Shown here: in pieces, positions 1 to 7,692 of the stretch
Position numbering within the stretch: the first letter of the stretch is position 1
Layout: the number at the start of each line of letters is the position of its first letter
Origin: Parabacteroides distasonis ATCC 8503
GTDB lineage: Bacteria; Bacteroidota; Bacteroidia; Bacteroidales; Tannerellaceae
Direction of reading: 5' to 3'
DNA: 64,000 nt
Assembly (NCBI RefSeq): GCF_000012845.1
Contig: NC_009615.1
Span: 4,404,501 to 4,468,500 of the forward strand
Notes under the pieces: generated by a model
What the model was told of the DNA's origin: nothing
Databases searched by the model: none
Seen by the model: only the letters and a program-made list of their open reading frames with translations
Translations under genes and position numbers: made by a program

Positions 1-80
1 ACCATAAGGGTACGATCGCTATCGAGTCGGAGAAAGATAAATATACGGAAGTTACGATTACGTTGCCTATTTATAGTTAG
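1..80 (+). CDS. C-terminal end of a sensor histidine kinase (partial)
   Basis: Only the last 25 codons are in the window, reading from base 3 to a TAG at 78-80. The visible residues (HKGTIAIES, then a beta strand ending ITLPIYS) match the final strands of a GHKL ATPase domain and closely resemble the ends of the next two kinases (HRGTIEVES, HDGKIEVES). The gene ends 15 bp before the next start, with a strong GGAGG-type ribosome site between them, so the three kinase-like genes and the regulator probably form one operon. Nothing can be said of its sensor region. Confidence 0.75.
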   Translation, partial: HKGTIAIESEKDKYTEVTITLPIYS

Positions 81-95
81 GAAAGGAGGTTCATC

Positions 96-1226
96 ATGAT
101 ACAGGATTTACATACCGAGATCGATCGGTTAAAAAGGCGGATTAAACTTTGCGAGCGGGTTACGCTGGGTAGCTTGGTCGGTATTTGTGTATCTGTGAAG
201 TTCGGTCATCAAGAATGGATCGGATTGCTTTTCTTGATTCTGTTTTGCCAGATCTCTAAGTTGGTTTTCAAGCGGAAACTCAAACAAAAAGAGTATTTGG
301 TAAAAGAGGTAGAGGAGCGTACGCAGGAGATCCGTTCGGAGAAAGACGCGATCCAAGAGGAATCCGAGAAATTGGCGGCCGCTTTGAAAGCCTTGGGTGA
401 GGCGCAGGACGAGCTGGTCCGTAAGGAACGGATGGCTACCGTAGGACAATTGACTCAAGGTTTGGTGGACCGCATTTTGAACCCTCTGAATTATATCAAT
501 AACTTTGCGAATTTGACATCGGGGCTGGCCAAGGATCTCCGGGAAAATCTGGATAGTCAGAAAGAGCATCTGAAACCGGATGTGTATGATGACTCGGTAG
601 ATTTGCTGAATATGATGACCAGTAATTTGGAGAAGATCTCCGAGCATGGTTTCAATACGGTCCGTATCGTTAAGGCGATGGAGGAATTGCTGAAAGACCG
701 AAGAGGTAATCTTACGCTTACCAACATAAACGGATTATGCCGGATTGCCTTGGATAAATTGAAGAAAACGTATGAGCAGGATATTCAAGAGAAGAATATC
801 CGGATTGTTTTCGATAATTTGACGCTGTCTTTGATGATGGAGGTAAACGTGGAGCAGTTCAGTAAGGTTCTGGCCGGGATATTGAAAAATTCCATGTATG
901 CCCTGTTGAAGAAATCGGAGACTGTGACTTTTAGTCCGGAGATATTCCTTGGATTGAAAGTCAATAAGGATATGCTGGAAATAACGATCCGGGATAATGG
1001 GTCCGGTATCGACGAGAATATAAAAGATAAGATATTCGCTCCTTTCTTCACGACAAAGACAACGGGGGAAGCGGCCGGCGTAGGGCTTTACCTATGTCGT
1101 GAGATCGTGCAAAACCATCGGGGAACCATCGAGGTGGAGAGTAAGAAAGGAGAATATACCCAGTTTCTAATTACGATCCCTGTATATCAACCGAAAACAA
1201 TTACACCGCCTAAAGAGGAGGAATAG
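96..1226 (+). CDS. Membrane-anchored histidine-kinase-like protein with a degenerate H-box
   Basis: 376 residues. Residues about 22-58 hold one or two membrane segments, 62-110 are a charged likely coiled coil, followed by a dimerisation/H-box-like region and a GHKL ATPase domain (N-box near KNSMYAL, G1 DNGSGI, F-box FAPFFTTK, G2 GVGLYL). Aligned with the neighbouring kinase, its H-box reads GLVDRILNPLN where the neighbour reads GIAHEIQNPLN, so the phospho-accepting His is Asp125 and the following Glu is Arg126. The ATP-binding motifs look intact. It may be a regulatory pseudokinase that heterodimerises with the next kinase; that is inference. It lies in the same operon, 2 bp before the next start. 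Confidence 0.85.
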   Translation: MIQDLHTEIDRLKRRIKLCERVTLGSLVGICVSVKFGHQEWIGLLFLILFCQISKLVFKRKLKQKEYLVKEVEERTQEIRSEKDAIQEESEKLAAALKALGEAQDELVRKERMATVGQLTQGLVDRILNPLNYINNFANLTSGLAKDLRENLDSQKEHLKPDVYDDSVDLLNMMTSNLEKISEHGFNTVRIVKAMEELLKDRRGNLTLTNINGLCRIALDKLKKTYEQDIQEKNIRIVFDNLTLSLMMEVNVEQFSKVLAGILKNSMYALLKKSETVTFSPEIFLGLKVNKDMLEITIRDNGSGIDENIKDKIFAPFFTTKTTGEAAGVGLYLCREIVQNHRGTIEVESKKGEYTQFLITIPVYQPKTITPPKEEE

Positions 1227-1228
1227 AT

Positions 1229-2080
1229 ATGGAAGACCAGAGTAAGGAAATAGAACGGCTACGTTTGCAAGTGAAGAACTTAGAGAAATTATCTTCTTTA
1301 GGTATGTTGAGTGCCGGGATCGCGCATGAGATCCAGAATCCGCTCAACTTTGTCATCAATTTCAGTAAGCTGTCCTCTAAGTTAGTGGATGACTTGGAAG
1401 ATATATTAGAAGAAGAGAAAGATGTCTTGCCTCCGGAATCTTGGGAGAAGCTGACCGCCTTGCATGAGGAGTTTAGCGAGATCGTTAACGATTTGCATGG
1501 TAACTTGAAGAAGATCGAGGAACATGGAAACCGGGCGACAAGTATCATCCGGGGTATCTTGCTTTATTCCAGAGGGAAGGATGACGAGTACATCCCTACG
1601 GATATCAAGAATCTGGTGAAGGAATATGTTTGGCTGGCTTATCATTCGATGCGAGCGAACTATAAAGGTTTCAATATTGCGATCCGGGAGCATTACGAGG
1701 AGGGGCTTCCGATGCTGAAAGTGATCCCGCAGGATTTGAGCCGTGCGGTATTGAATGTCATGAATAACGCTTGCTATGCGGTCTATAGTAAATCCAAGCT
1801 CTCGCCGATCGGGTATGAGCCGGTTATATCCGTGGATCTACGGAAGGAGGGAGATTCTTTAAGATTAAGTATCGAGGATAATGGTATCGGTATGCCGGAG
1901 AATATCCGGGAGCAGATATTCTCCGCGTTTTTTACCACGAAACCGGTGGGAGAGGGAACTGGCTTGGGGCTATCTATCACTCGATCCATTATAGAGGAGA
2001 AGCATGACGGGAAGATAGAGGTGGAATCGAAAGAGGGTGAGTTTACCCGTTTCATATTCCTTATTCCATTAACGAAATAA
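1229..2080 (+). CDS. Soluble sensor histidine kinase
   Basis: 283 residues with no membrane segment and only a short N-terminal coiled coil (1-25). The H-box GIAHEIQNPLN places the phosphorylated histidine at residue 33, and the GHKL ATPase domain has N-box NNACYA, G1 DNGIGM, F-box FSAFFTTK and G2 GTGLGLS. It should autophosphorylate and pass phosphate to a response regulator, most simply the one encoded 11 bp downstream. Without its own sensor it probably takes input from a partner, and the membrane-anchored kinase-like protein just upstream is the natural candidate. Family assignment is firm; partner and signal are inferred. Confidence 0.92.
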   Translation: MEDQSKEIERLRLQVKNLEKLSSLGMLSAGIAHEIQNPLNFVINFSKLSSKLVDDLEDILEEEKDVLPPESWEKLTALHEEFSEIVNDLHGNLKKIEEHGNRATSIIRGILLYSRGKDDEYIPTDIKNLVKEYVWLAYHSMRANYKGFNIAIREHYEEGLPMLKVIPQDLSRAVLNVMNNACYAVYSKSKLSPIGYEPVISVDLRKEGDSLRLSIEDNGIGMPENIREQIFSAFFTTKPVGEGTGLGLSITRSIIEEKHDGKIEVESKEGEFTRFIFLIPLTK

Positions 2081-2091
2081 ACAGAAGAATT

Positions 2092-3255
2092 ATGGCGATC
2101 AAGATATTAAGCGTAGACGACGAACAGGATCTGGAAGCGTTGCTAACCCAATATTTCCGTCGGAAGATCCGTAAGGGAGAGTATGAGTTCTCCTTTGCCC
2201 ATAATGGTTTGGAGGCGTTGAGGATGATGTTGGACCATCCGGACTTTGATATCATATTGAGCGATATCAATATGCCGGAGATGGATGGCTTGACATTGCT
2301 GACGAAGATTAACGAGATGCGTAACCCGGCCTTGAAATGTATCATCGTATCGGCTTATGGGGATATGGAGAATATTCGTACCGCCATGAACCATGGTGCT
2401 TTCGACTTCGCTACCAAGCCGATCGATATGGAGGATCTGGAACGTACGATCGAGAAGGCGGTCGAGCAGATTTCTTTTATCAAGGAGGCCCAAAAGGAAC
2501 ATCATCAGCTAGAGGAGATACAATACGACTTGAACGTGGCACGTGAGATACAGCAATCGATCTTGCCGAAGCAGTTCCCTCCGTTCCCGCAATATAAGCA
2601 ATTCGATCTCTACGCGACCATGAGCGCGGCGAAGGCCGTGGGGGGTGATTTCTATGATTTCTTCTTGGTGGACGATAATCATCTGGGTTTTACGATCGCT
2701 GACGTGTCGGATAAGGGGATTCCCGCCGCTATTTTCATGGCGATCAGCCGTACGGTGATCCGTGCTACGGCGCTTAGGCAGCTTTCCCCGGCGGTCTGCA
2801 TGAAGGAATCGAATGATCTATTGTGCCGTGAGAGTGTCAATGGGATGTTTGTCACTACTTTTTATGCGATCTTGAATATCCATACGGGCGACGTGGTTTA
2901 TTGCAATGGGGGGCATAATCGTCCGGTTTGGATTCGTAAGAACGATAAGGTATCTCTTTTGCCGATGACTGGTGGGATGGCCTTGGGAGTCGTGCCGGGA
3001 TTAGCTTATAAAGAACAATCCTTGAAACTGGAAGCGGGAGACAGCTTGTTCCTCTATACGGATGGAATCAGTGAGGCGATGAACCTGCGGAATGAGCAAT
3101 ATGGAGATATCCGTTTGGTAGAGGCTTGTAGCTCCGTGAAGAACCAATCCCCCAAATCCATGATCGAAGGTATATCCGAATCCGTCCAATCATTCGTGAA
3201 CGGCGCTACGCAGAGCGATGATATTACGATGTTGGCGCTGACTTATAAAGGATAA
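2092..3255 (+). CDS. Response regulator with SpoIIE/PP2C-type serine phosphatase output
   Basis: 387 residues. Residues 1-125 form a receiver domain with the acidic pair D9/D10, phospho-acceptor D58 (LSDINMPEMDG) and conserved Lys109. A short helical linker leads to a PP2C/SpoIIE-family phosphatase domain from about residue 170 (metal-binding GGDFYDF, IADVSDKG, LYTDGISEA, SDDITMLAL). This RsbU/RssB-like architecture usually controls partner-switching by dephosphorylating an anti-sigma-factor antagonist; no such antagonist gene is visible here. It is the last gene of the kinase operon and the probable target of the kinase at 1229. Confidence 0.92.
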   Translation: MAIKILSVDDEQDLEALLTQYFRRKIRKGEYEFSFAHNGLEALRMMLDHPDFDIILSDINMPEMDGLTLLTKINEMRNPALKCIIVSAYGDMENIRTAMNHGAFDFATKPIDMEDLERTIEKAVEQISFIKEAQKEHHQLEEIQYDLNVAREIQQSILPKQFPPFPQYKQFDLYATMSAAKAVGGDFYDFFLVDDNHLGFTIADVSDKGIPAAIFMAISRTVIRATALRQLSPAVCMKESNDLLCRESVNGMFVTTFYAILNIHTGDVVYCNGGHNRPVWIRKNDKVSLLPMTGGMALGVVPGLAYKEQSLKLEAGDSLFLYTDGISEAMNLRNEQYGDIRLVEACSSVKNQSPKSMIEGISESVQSFVNGATQSDDITMLALTYKG

Positions 3256-3292
3256 TCATCTGGATAAAGGTAATTTCTTAAAGTTTACTTAT

Positions 3293-3670
3293 ATGAAAAA
3301 AGCATTTTCTGTATTTTTATCATTTTGCCTGTGTACTATTACCATGCTAGGCTTTACCGCTTGCGGTGATGATGAGCATGAGCATGAGGATAAGCATGAG
3401 CATGGGCGAAGGACGGATCTAGTTGATGAGTTTGGTCGTATTCGTTGGGACGATCGGGTGAATCTATGGGCCATCGTTTGCTCCAAGCCGATCGATTTTG
3501 TGGGTAATTACTATGTGGAAGATATGCCGAAGGCTTATCAGCAAGAGGGATTGGAGGTTCGGTTCAGTGGAGAGGCATACTCCTTGGAAGACGGGAAGAT
3601 CCCTCCGGCTATACTGACCGAGGAGTTCTTCTGTCTGCATAACTATACGATTACTCCGGTGGAAGATTGA
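3293..3670 (+). CDS. Small His-rich lipoprotein, unknown function
   Basis: 125 residues. The N-terminus is a lipoprotein signal (MKK, hydrophobic core, lipobox GFTAC with Cys at about 24). The mature part begins with GDDEHEHEDKHEHG, a His/Asp/Glu cluster that could bind divalent metal. The rest is a short soluble domain I do not recognise (WAIVCSKPIDFVGNYYVED). It starts 37 bp after the phosphatase regulator, so co-transcription is possible. A metal-sensing or metal-trapping role is suggested only by composition. Confidence 0.7.
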   Translation: MKKAFSVFLSFCLCTITMLGFTACGDDEHEHEDKHEHGRRTDLVDEFGRIRWDDRVNLWAIVCSKPIDFVGNYYVEDMPKAYQQEGLEVRFSGEAYSLEDGKIPPAILTEEFFCLHNYTITPVED

Positions 3671-3702
3671 TAGCCAAAGAAACATAAATTCATTGTATAT
3701 CT

Positions 3703-3732
3703 TGTAGAGACGGGGCATGCCCCGTCTCTACA
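3703..3732. repeat. 30-bp perfect palindrome
   Basis: Two 15-base arms with no spacer, each starting TGTAGAGACGGGG. It lies 32 bp after the lipoprotein stop and could act as a hairpin at the 3' end of that transcript, but no T-run follows. The same TGTAGAGACGG...CCGTCTCTACA motif bounds a larger element at 18720-18811, so this is a dispersed repeat and not just a local terminator. Confidence 0.8.
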
Positions 3733-3739
3733 AATTACG

Positions 3740-3831
3740 ATGGGCAATGTTAGGTGCTAAGAATGCCCATTATAAGCACTTTATAATGCCCATTGTAAGC
3801 CTTTAACGATGCCTATTATGACGAGCTTACG
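3740..3831. repeat. Four tandem 23-bp repeat units
   Basis: Units start at 3740, 3763, 3786 and 3809, exactly 23 bp apart; the core is ATGCCCATT followed by a looser GTAAGC-CTTAACG part, and a more diverged fifth unit may follow from 3832. The same unit with the same 23-bp period recurs at 62860-62928. The intergenic stretch 3671-3954 holds this repeat, the palindrome before it, and nothing else I can identify. Confidence 0.8.
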
Positions 3832-3954
3832 TTATAGGTTGTAAATGAGCATTATACGAATAAACGCTATATCAATAACAACTAACTTCATAAATGCATA
3901 AAGTCGAGTTACTTGTACTTCTAGAATTTATTTGGGTGCGGGTGCTCTGTCTTC

Positions 3955-4218
3955 TTAATGGTTGTACATATCCTTATTATAAAAATCCAGCACCTTGATC
4001 GCCATATCGTAGGCCGCTTGTGCCGGGCTTTCCGGATTGATCTCTATCGCTTGCAGGTAGCTGTTGAGGGCTAGGCGTACGTTGCCTAGTTTATAATGAG
4101 CTTTTCCGAGGAGAAACCAAGCCTCGTCGGATCTCGGTTGCTCCGTGAGGTAAGCGTCCAAGAGCCGGATCGCTTCTTCTAGTTTATTCTCTGAAATAAG
4201 TCGCTTTATCTCTTCCAT
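3955..4218 (-). CDS. Small TPR-repeat protein
   Basis: 87 residues from the ATG at 4218 (MEEIKRLISE); a longer reading to 4269 has no supporting feature. It consists of about two tetratricopeptide repeats (KLEEAIRLLDAYLTEQP, DEAWFLLGKAHYKLGN, ALNSYLQAIEINP), a helical scaffold for protein-protein contacts. It has no signal peptide and is divergent from topA. The partner cannot be told from the sequence. Confidence 0.8.
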   Translation of the reverse strand: MEEIKRLISENKLEEAIRLLDAYLTEQPRSDEAWFLLGKAHYKLGNVRLALNSYLQAIEINPESPAQAAYDMAIKVLDFYNKDMYNH

Positions 4219-4341
4219 ATTTTTGAATAGCTTTTTGATTTTGTCCCGCGAAGGTAAATAGAAACGCATGACTATATATATAATGTATAGGAAAAAACGC
4301 TTTTTTAGTGACCGATATACTGCGTACGTTAATTATTTGTG

Positions 4342-4349
4342 TAAGTTTG
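4342..4349 (+). promoter_or_regulatory. Likely -7 promoter element of topA
   Basis: TAAGTTTG fits the Bacteroidetes sigma-ABfr -7 consensus TAnnTTTG and sits 30 bp before the topA start. No clear -33 TTTG partner is visible. Confidence 0.5.
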
Positions 4350-4379
4350 CACCCGATTTCTAACCAGCAAAAAATAGAT

Positions 4380-6728
4380 ATGCAAAAGAATTTGGTAATA
4401 GTGGAGTCACCCGCCAAGGCAAAAACCATCGAGAAGTTCCTCGGAAAGGACTATAAGGTTATGTCTAGCTATGGTCATATCCGCGACTTGAAAACGAAAG
4501 ATTTCAGTATAGACCTCGAACACAATTATGCCCCGGAATACGTGATTCCCTCTGATAAGAAGAAACTCGTGACCGAATTGAAGAACGAAGCCAAGAAAGC
4601 CGAGCAGGTTTGGTTGGCTTCCGATGAGGACCGGGAGGGAGAGGCCATCTCTTGGCATTTATATGAGGTATTAGGATTGAAACCTGAGAATACGAAACGT
4701 ATCGTTTTTCATGAAATTACCAAGAACGCTATATTACATGCGATCGAGACGCCGAGAGATATCAATATCGATTTGGTGAACGCGCAGCAAGCCCGTCGTA
4801 TCTTAGACCGTATCGTGGGTTTCGAGCTATCCCCCATTCTTTGGCGTAAGGTGAAGCCGGCTTTATCCGCGGGGCGCGTGCAATCGGTTGCCGTACGTCT
4901 GATCGTAGAGCGGGAGCGAGAGATCAACGAGTTTGTCTCGGAGGCCGCCTACCGTGTGATCGCTAGCTTTATCTTGCCGGATGGTACGACAATCCTCAAG
5001 GCGGAGCTGAACCGTCGTTTGAAAGATAAGGAAGAGGTGGAGGCATTCCTTGAATCTTGCAAGGACGCTTCTTTCACGATCGATGATATCTCGAAAAAGC
5101 CGGTGCGTAAAACACCAGCCCCTCCTTTTACGACATCTACCTTGCAGCAGGAGGCCGCCCGTAAGTTGGGTTATTCGGTCTCGCAGACCATGATGATCGC
5201 CCAACGCCTGTATGAGTCCGGATTGATCACGTATATGCGTACTGACTCCGTGAACTTAAGTGATTTGGCTTTGGGGACGGCAAAAGAGGCTATCTTGGAT
5301 ACCTACGGTGAGAAATATTATAAATTCCGTCAATATCATACCAAGAGCAAGGGAGCGCAAGAAGCGCACGAGGCGATTCGTCCGACCTATATCAGCAATG
5401 ATGAGATAAGCGGGACCGCTCAGGAAAAGAGATTATACGAATTGATCCGCAAACGTACGATCGCTTGCCAGATGGCGGACGCCGAGTTGGAGCGTACGAC
5501 GATCTCCGTAGGCATCGGCGGCAAGAAAGAGAAGTTCGTGGCTACCGGTGAGGTCATTACTTTTGACGGTTTCCTTCAGGTGTACCGCGAGAGTTTTGAT
5601 GACGAGAATGAGAAGGAACAGGAAAACGGCCTTCTTCCTCCGGTTACCTTGAACGAGGTATTGAGTATGAAGGATATCGTCGCTACCGAACGTTTCACGC
5701 AACGTCCTCCCCGCTATACGGAAGCAAGTTTGGTTCGCCGTTTGGAGGAATTGGGAATCGGTCGTCCTTCTACCTATGCTCCTACGATCCAGACGATCCA
5801 GAATCGAGAGTATGTTGTGAAAGGGGATAAGGAAGGAACGGAGCGTACTTATAATATCATAACCTTGGACCGGCATACGATCAAGGAAGTCCAAAAGACG
5901 GAGATCGTAGGAGCGGACCGGAATAAGTTGATGCCAACCGATATCGGTACGGTCGTGAATGATTTCTTGATGGAGTATTTCCCGGGCGTTATGGATTATA
6001 ACTTCACGGCGAGCGTAGAGAAGGAATTCGATGCCGTAGCGGAAGGCGAGATGGTATGGACGGACGCTATCGATAAATTCTATAAACTATTCCATCCGAT
6101 CGTGGAAGAGGCAGCCTCTGTCCGTACGGAGCATAAAGTGGGTGAGCGTGAATTGGGTATCGATCCGAAGAGCGGCAAACCTGTTTTCGTGAAGATCGGT
6201 CGTTATGGCCCAGTCGTACAGATCGGGCAGGCGCACCCAGAGGATAAAGAGGCTCCTAAACCTCAGTTCGCAACCTTGATGAAGGGGCAATCTATCGAGA
6301 CGATTACTTTGGAAGAAGCCTTGAAATTGTTTGATCTACCCCGTACGATTGGTGAATATGAAGGTAAGGTCATGGTTGCCGCTGTCGGACGTTTTGGCCC
6401 GTTTATCCGTCATGACGGAAAGTTCGTATCCATACCGAAGGGCTTGAATCCTTTGTCGATAACAGCCGAGGAAGCTATCGAGTTGATCGAGGCAAAAAAA
6501 CAAAAAGATGAGCAACGATTTATCAAGAAGTTCGATGAGGATCCGGAAATGGAGATCTTGAATGGTCGCTTCGGCCCTTATATCTCTTATAAGAAAAAGA
6601 ATTACAGAATCCCTAAGACGATAGAGAAACCAGAGAACTTGACCTTGGAGGAATGCCAGAAGATAATCGCCGAGGCGGGAGAAAAACCTGCTGCGACGAA
6701 GAAACGTACGACACGGAAAAAGGCTTGA
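4380..6728 (+). CDS. topA: DNA topoisomerase I
   Basis: 782 residues from the ATG at 4380 (MQKNLVIVESPAKAKTIEKF), the usual start for type IA topoisomerases; an upstream in-frame ATG at 4308 would run through the probable promoter. The Toprim domain shows VESPAKAKT and SDEDREGEAISWH, and the nicking tyrosine lies in GLITYMRTDS. Several Toprim-C repeats (GRFGPFI, GRFGPYIS) replace the Zn fingers of the E. coli enzyme, and a basic Lys/Arg tail ends the protein. It relaxes negative supercoils via a 5'-phosphotyrosine intermediate. Confidence 0.97.
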   Translation: MQKNLVIVESPAKAKTIEKFLGKDYKVMSSYGHIRDLKTKDFSIDLEHNYAPEYVIPSDKKKLVTELKNEAKKAEQVWLASDEDREGEAISWHLYEVLGLKPENTKRIVFHEITKNAILHAIETPRDINIDLVNAQQARRILDRIVGFELSPILWRKVKPALSAGRVQSVAVRLIVEREREINEFVSEAAYRVIASFILPDGTTILKAELNRRLKDKEEVEAFLESCKDASFTIDDISKKPVRKTPAPPFTTSTLQQEAARKLGYSVSQTMMIAQRLYESGLITYMRTDSVNLSDLALGTAKEAILDTYGEKYYKFRQYHTKSKGAQEAHEAIRPTYISNDEISGTAQEKRLYELIRKRTIACQMADAELERTTISVGIGGKKEKFVATGEVITFDGFLQVYRESFDDENEKEQENGLLPPVTLNEVLSMKDIVATERFTQRPPRYTEASLVRRLEELGIGRPSTYAPTIQTIQNREYVVKGDKEGTERTYNIITLDRHTIKEVQKTEIVGADRNKLMPTDIGTVVNDFLMEYFPGVMDYNFTASVEKEFDAVAEGEMVWTDAIDKFYKLFHPIVEEAASVRTEHKVGERELGIDPKSGKPVFVKIGRYGPVVQIGQAHPEDKEAPKPQFATLMKGQSIETITLEEALKLFDLPRTIGEYEGKVMVAAVGRFGPFIRHDGKFVSIPKGLNPLSITAEEAIELIEAKKQKDEQRFIKKFDEDPEMEILNGRFGPYISYKKKNYRIPKTIEKPENLTLEECQKIIAEAGEKPAATKKRTTRKKA

Positions 6729-6738
6729 TTATAGCTCT

Positions 6739-6784
6739 AAAAATTCATAGTTATGATTTACTAAACTCATAACTATGAATTTTT
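6739..6784. terminator. Bidirectional hairpin terminator between topA and the VIT1-type gene
   Basis: An 18-bp near-perfect stem (AAAAATTCATAGTTATGA and its complement) with a 10-base loop, A-rich on the left and T-rich on the right, lies between two convergent genes. A further copy of the right arm (CATAACTATGATTTTTT) follows at 6790-6806. Confidence 0.8.
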
Positions 6785-6804
6785 CAAAACATAACTATGA
6801 TTTT

Positions 6805-7683
6805 TTAGACATCGATGCCCGTAAATTCTTTTAACGCATATCCGATCAAGAAGCTTAATGCGGCCACGCTAAAACTAAGTACTGCCATCTCGGTAAAACG
6901 CTTCCGGAAACTCTCGCTTCTCGCTATGGAATAATAATAGTTGAAAAGGGCGATGATACTCAACGCTATGATGAGCATAAGCCCTAAAGCCATTAATACG
7001 TTTGATATAAAGATAAATGGAGCGACCAAGGCGACTACCGTAAAGATATAAGCTATTCCCGTATAGATCGATGCCTTAACAGGATGTTTCCCGTTTTCAT
7101 TTCCATTCTCGGACTTGGTAGATAGATATTCGGAGGAAGCCATGGATAATGCGGCGGCTATTCCAGTGATGCTTCCGGTCAACGCTATTAATCTAGAGTC
7201 GCTCAAGGCAAGGGTAAAGCCTGCTAAAGCACCTGTAAATTCTACCAAAGCGTCATTTAGCCCCAGTACGACAGAACCCATATATTCCAACCGTTCCTCA
7301 TTGATCAAGGCGATCAACCTCTGCTCATGCTCATCCTCGTCACGTGCGATTTGTTGCAAATCCGGATACTCATCATAAGAGGCGTAATCATTCTTGGCGC
7401 TTTCCTCGCTACCTTCCATTAGCTTAATGGCGAAAGTAATCCCCAAGATACGTGCCAACCAGTAGTATTTGGTGACACGTAATTTATTCGGGGAGATCTC
7501 TTGCCCCGTATACTTTTTCAGGATCGTATAATGTCCTTTCTCGTCATTCGCTATCTGTAGTAATACTTCCTTGTTGCTTGGATCTTTCTCGATAGCGGCG
7601 AGTTGCGTATAGAGAAGGCTCTCCGTGATTTCATTTTGTTGAAATCGAAGGAGAGCCTTTCTTGTTTTCTCGTTTATGTTCAT
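6805..7683 (-). CDS. Ferritin-like/VIT1 fusion, probable iron or manganese exporter
   Basis: 292 residues. Residues 1-130 form a four-helix rubrerythrin/ferritin-like domain with spaced Glu/His ligands (NEITESLLY, NDEKGHY, EGSEESA, DEDEHEQR). Residues about 140-292 are a VIT1/CCC1-type membrane domain (LNDALVEFTGALAGFTLAL, SMASSEYLSTKSE, then three further hydrophobic spans). The same architecture occurs in MbfA-type proteins that export iron. The gene starts 9 bp after argS, so it is probably read through from argS. The metal is inferred from family. Confidence 0.88.
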   Translation of the reverse strand: MNINEKTRKALLRFQQNEITESLLYTQLAAIEKDPSNKEVLLQIANDEKGHYTILKKYTGQEISPNKLRVTKYYWLARILGITFAIKLMEGSEESAKNDYASYDEYPDLQQIARDEDEHEQRLIALINEERLEYMGSVVLGLNDALVEFTGALAGFTLALSDSRLIALTGSITGIAAALSMASSEYLSTKSENGNENGKHPVKASIYTGIAYIFTVVALVAPFIFISNVLMALGLMLIIALSIIALFNYYYSIARSESFRKRFTEMAVLSFSVAALSFLIGYALKEFTGIDV

Positions 7684-7692
7684 CTTCTATCG

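Noticed and set aside
129..647. Long minus-strand ORF opposite the first kinase
   Set aside because: It mirrors the codon pattern of the real kinase gene, has no recognisable domain and no ribosome site.
3740..3831. Possible small CRISPR array
   Set aside because: Units are contiguous 23-bp repeats with no unique spacers, and no cas genes are in the window.
4308..4379. N-terminal extension of topoisomerase I
   Set aside because: It would start upstream of the -7 promoter element and has no counterpart in the family; the ATG at 4380 is the natural start.
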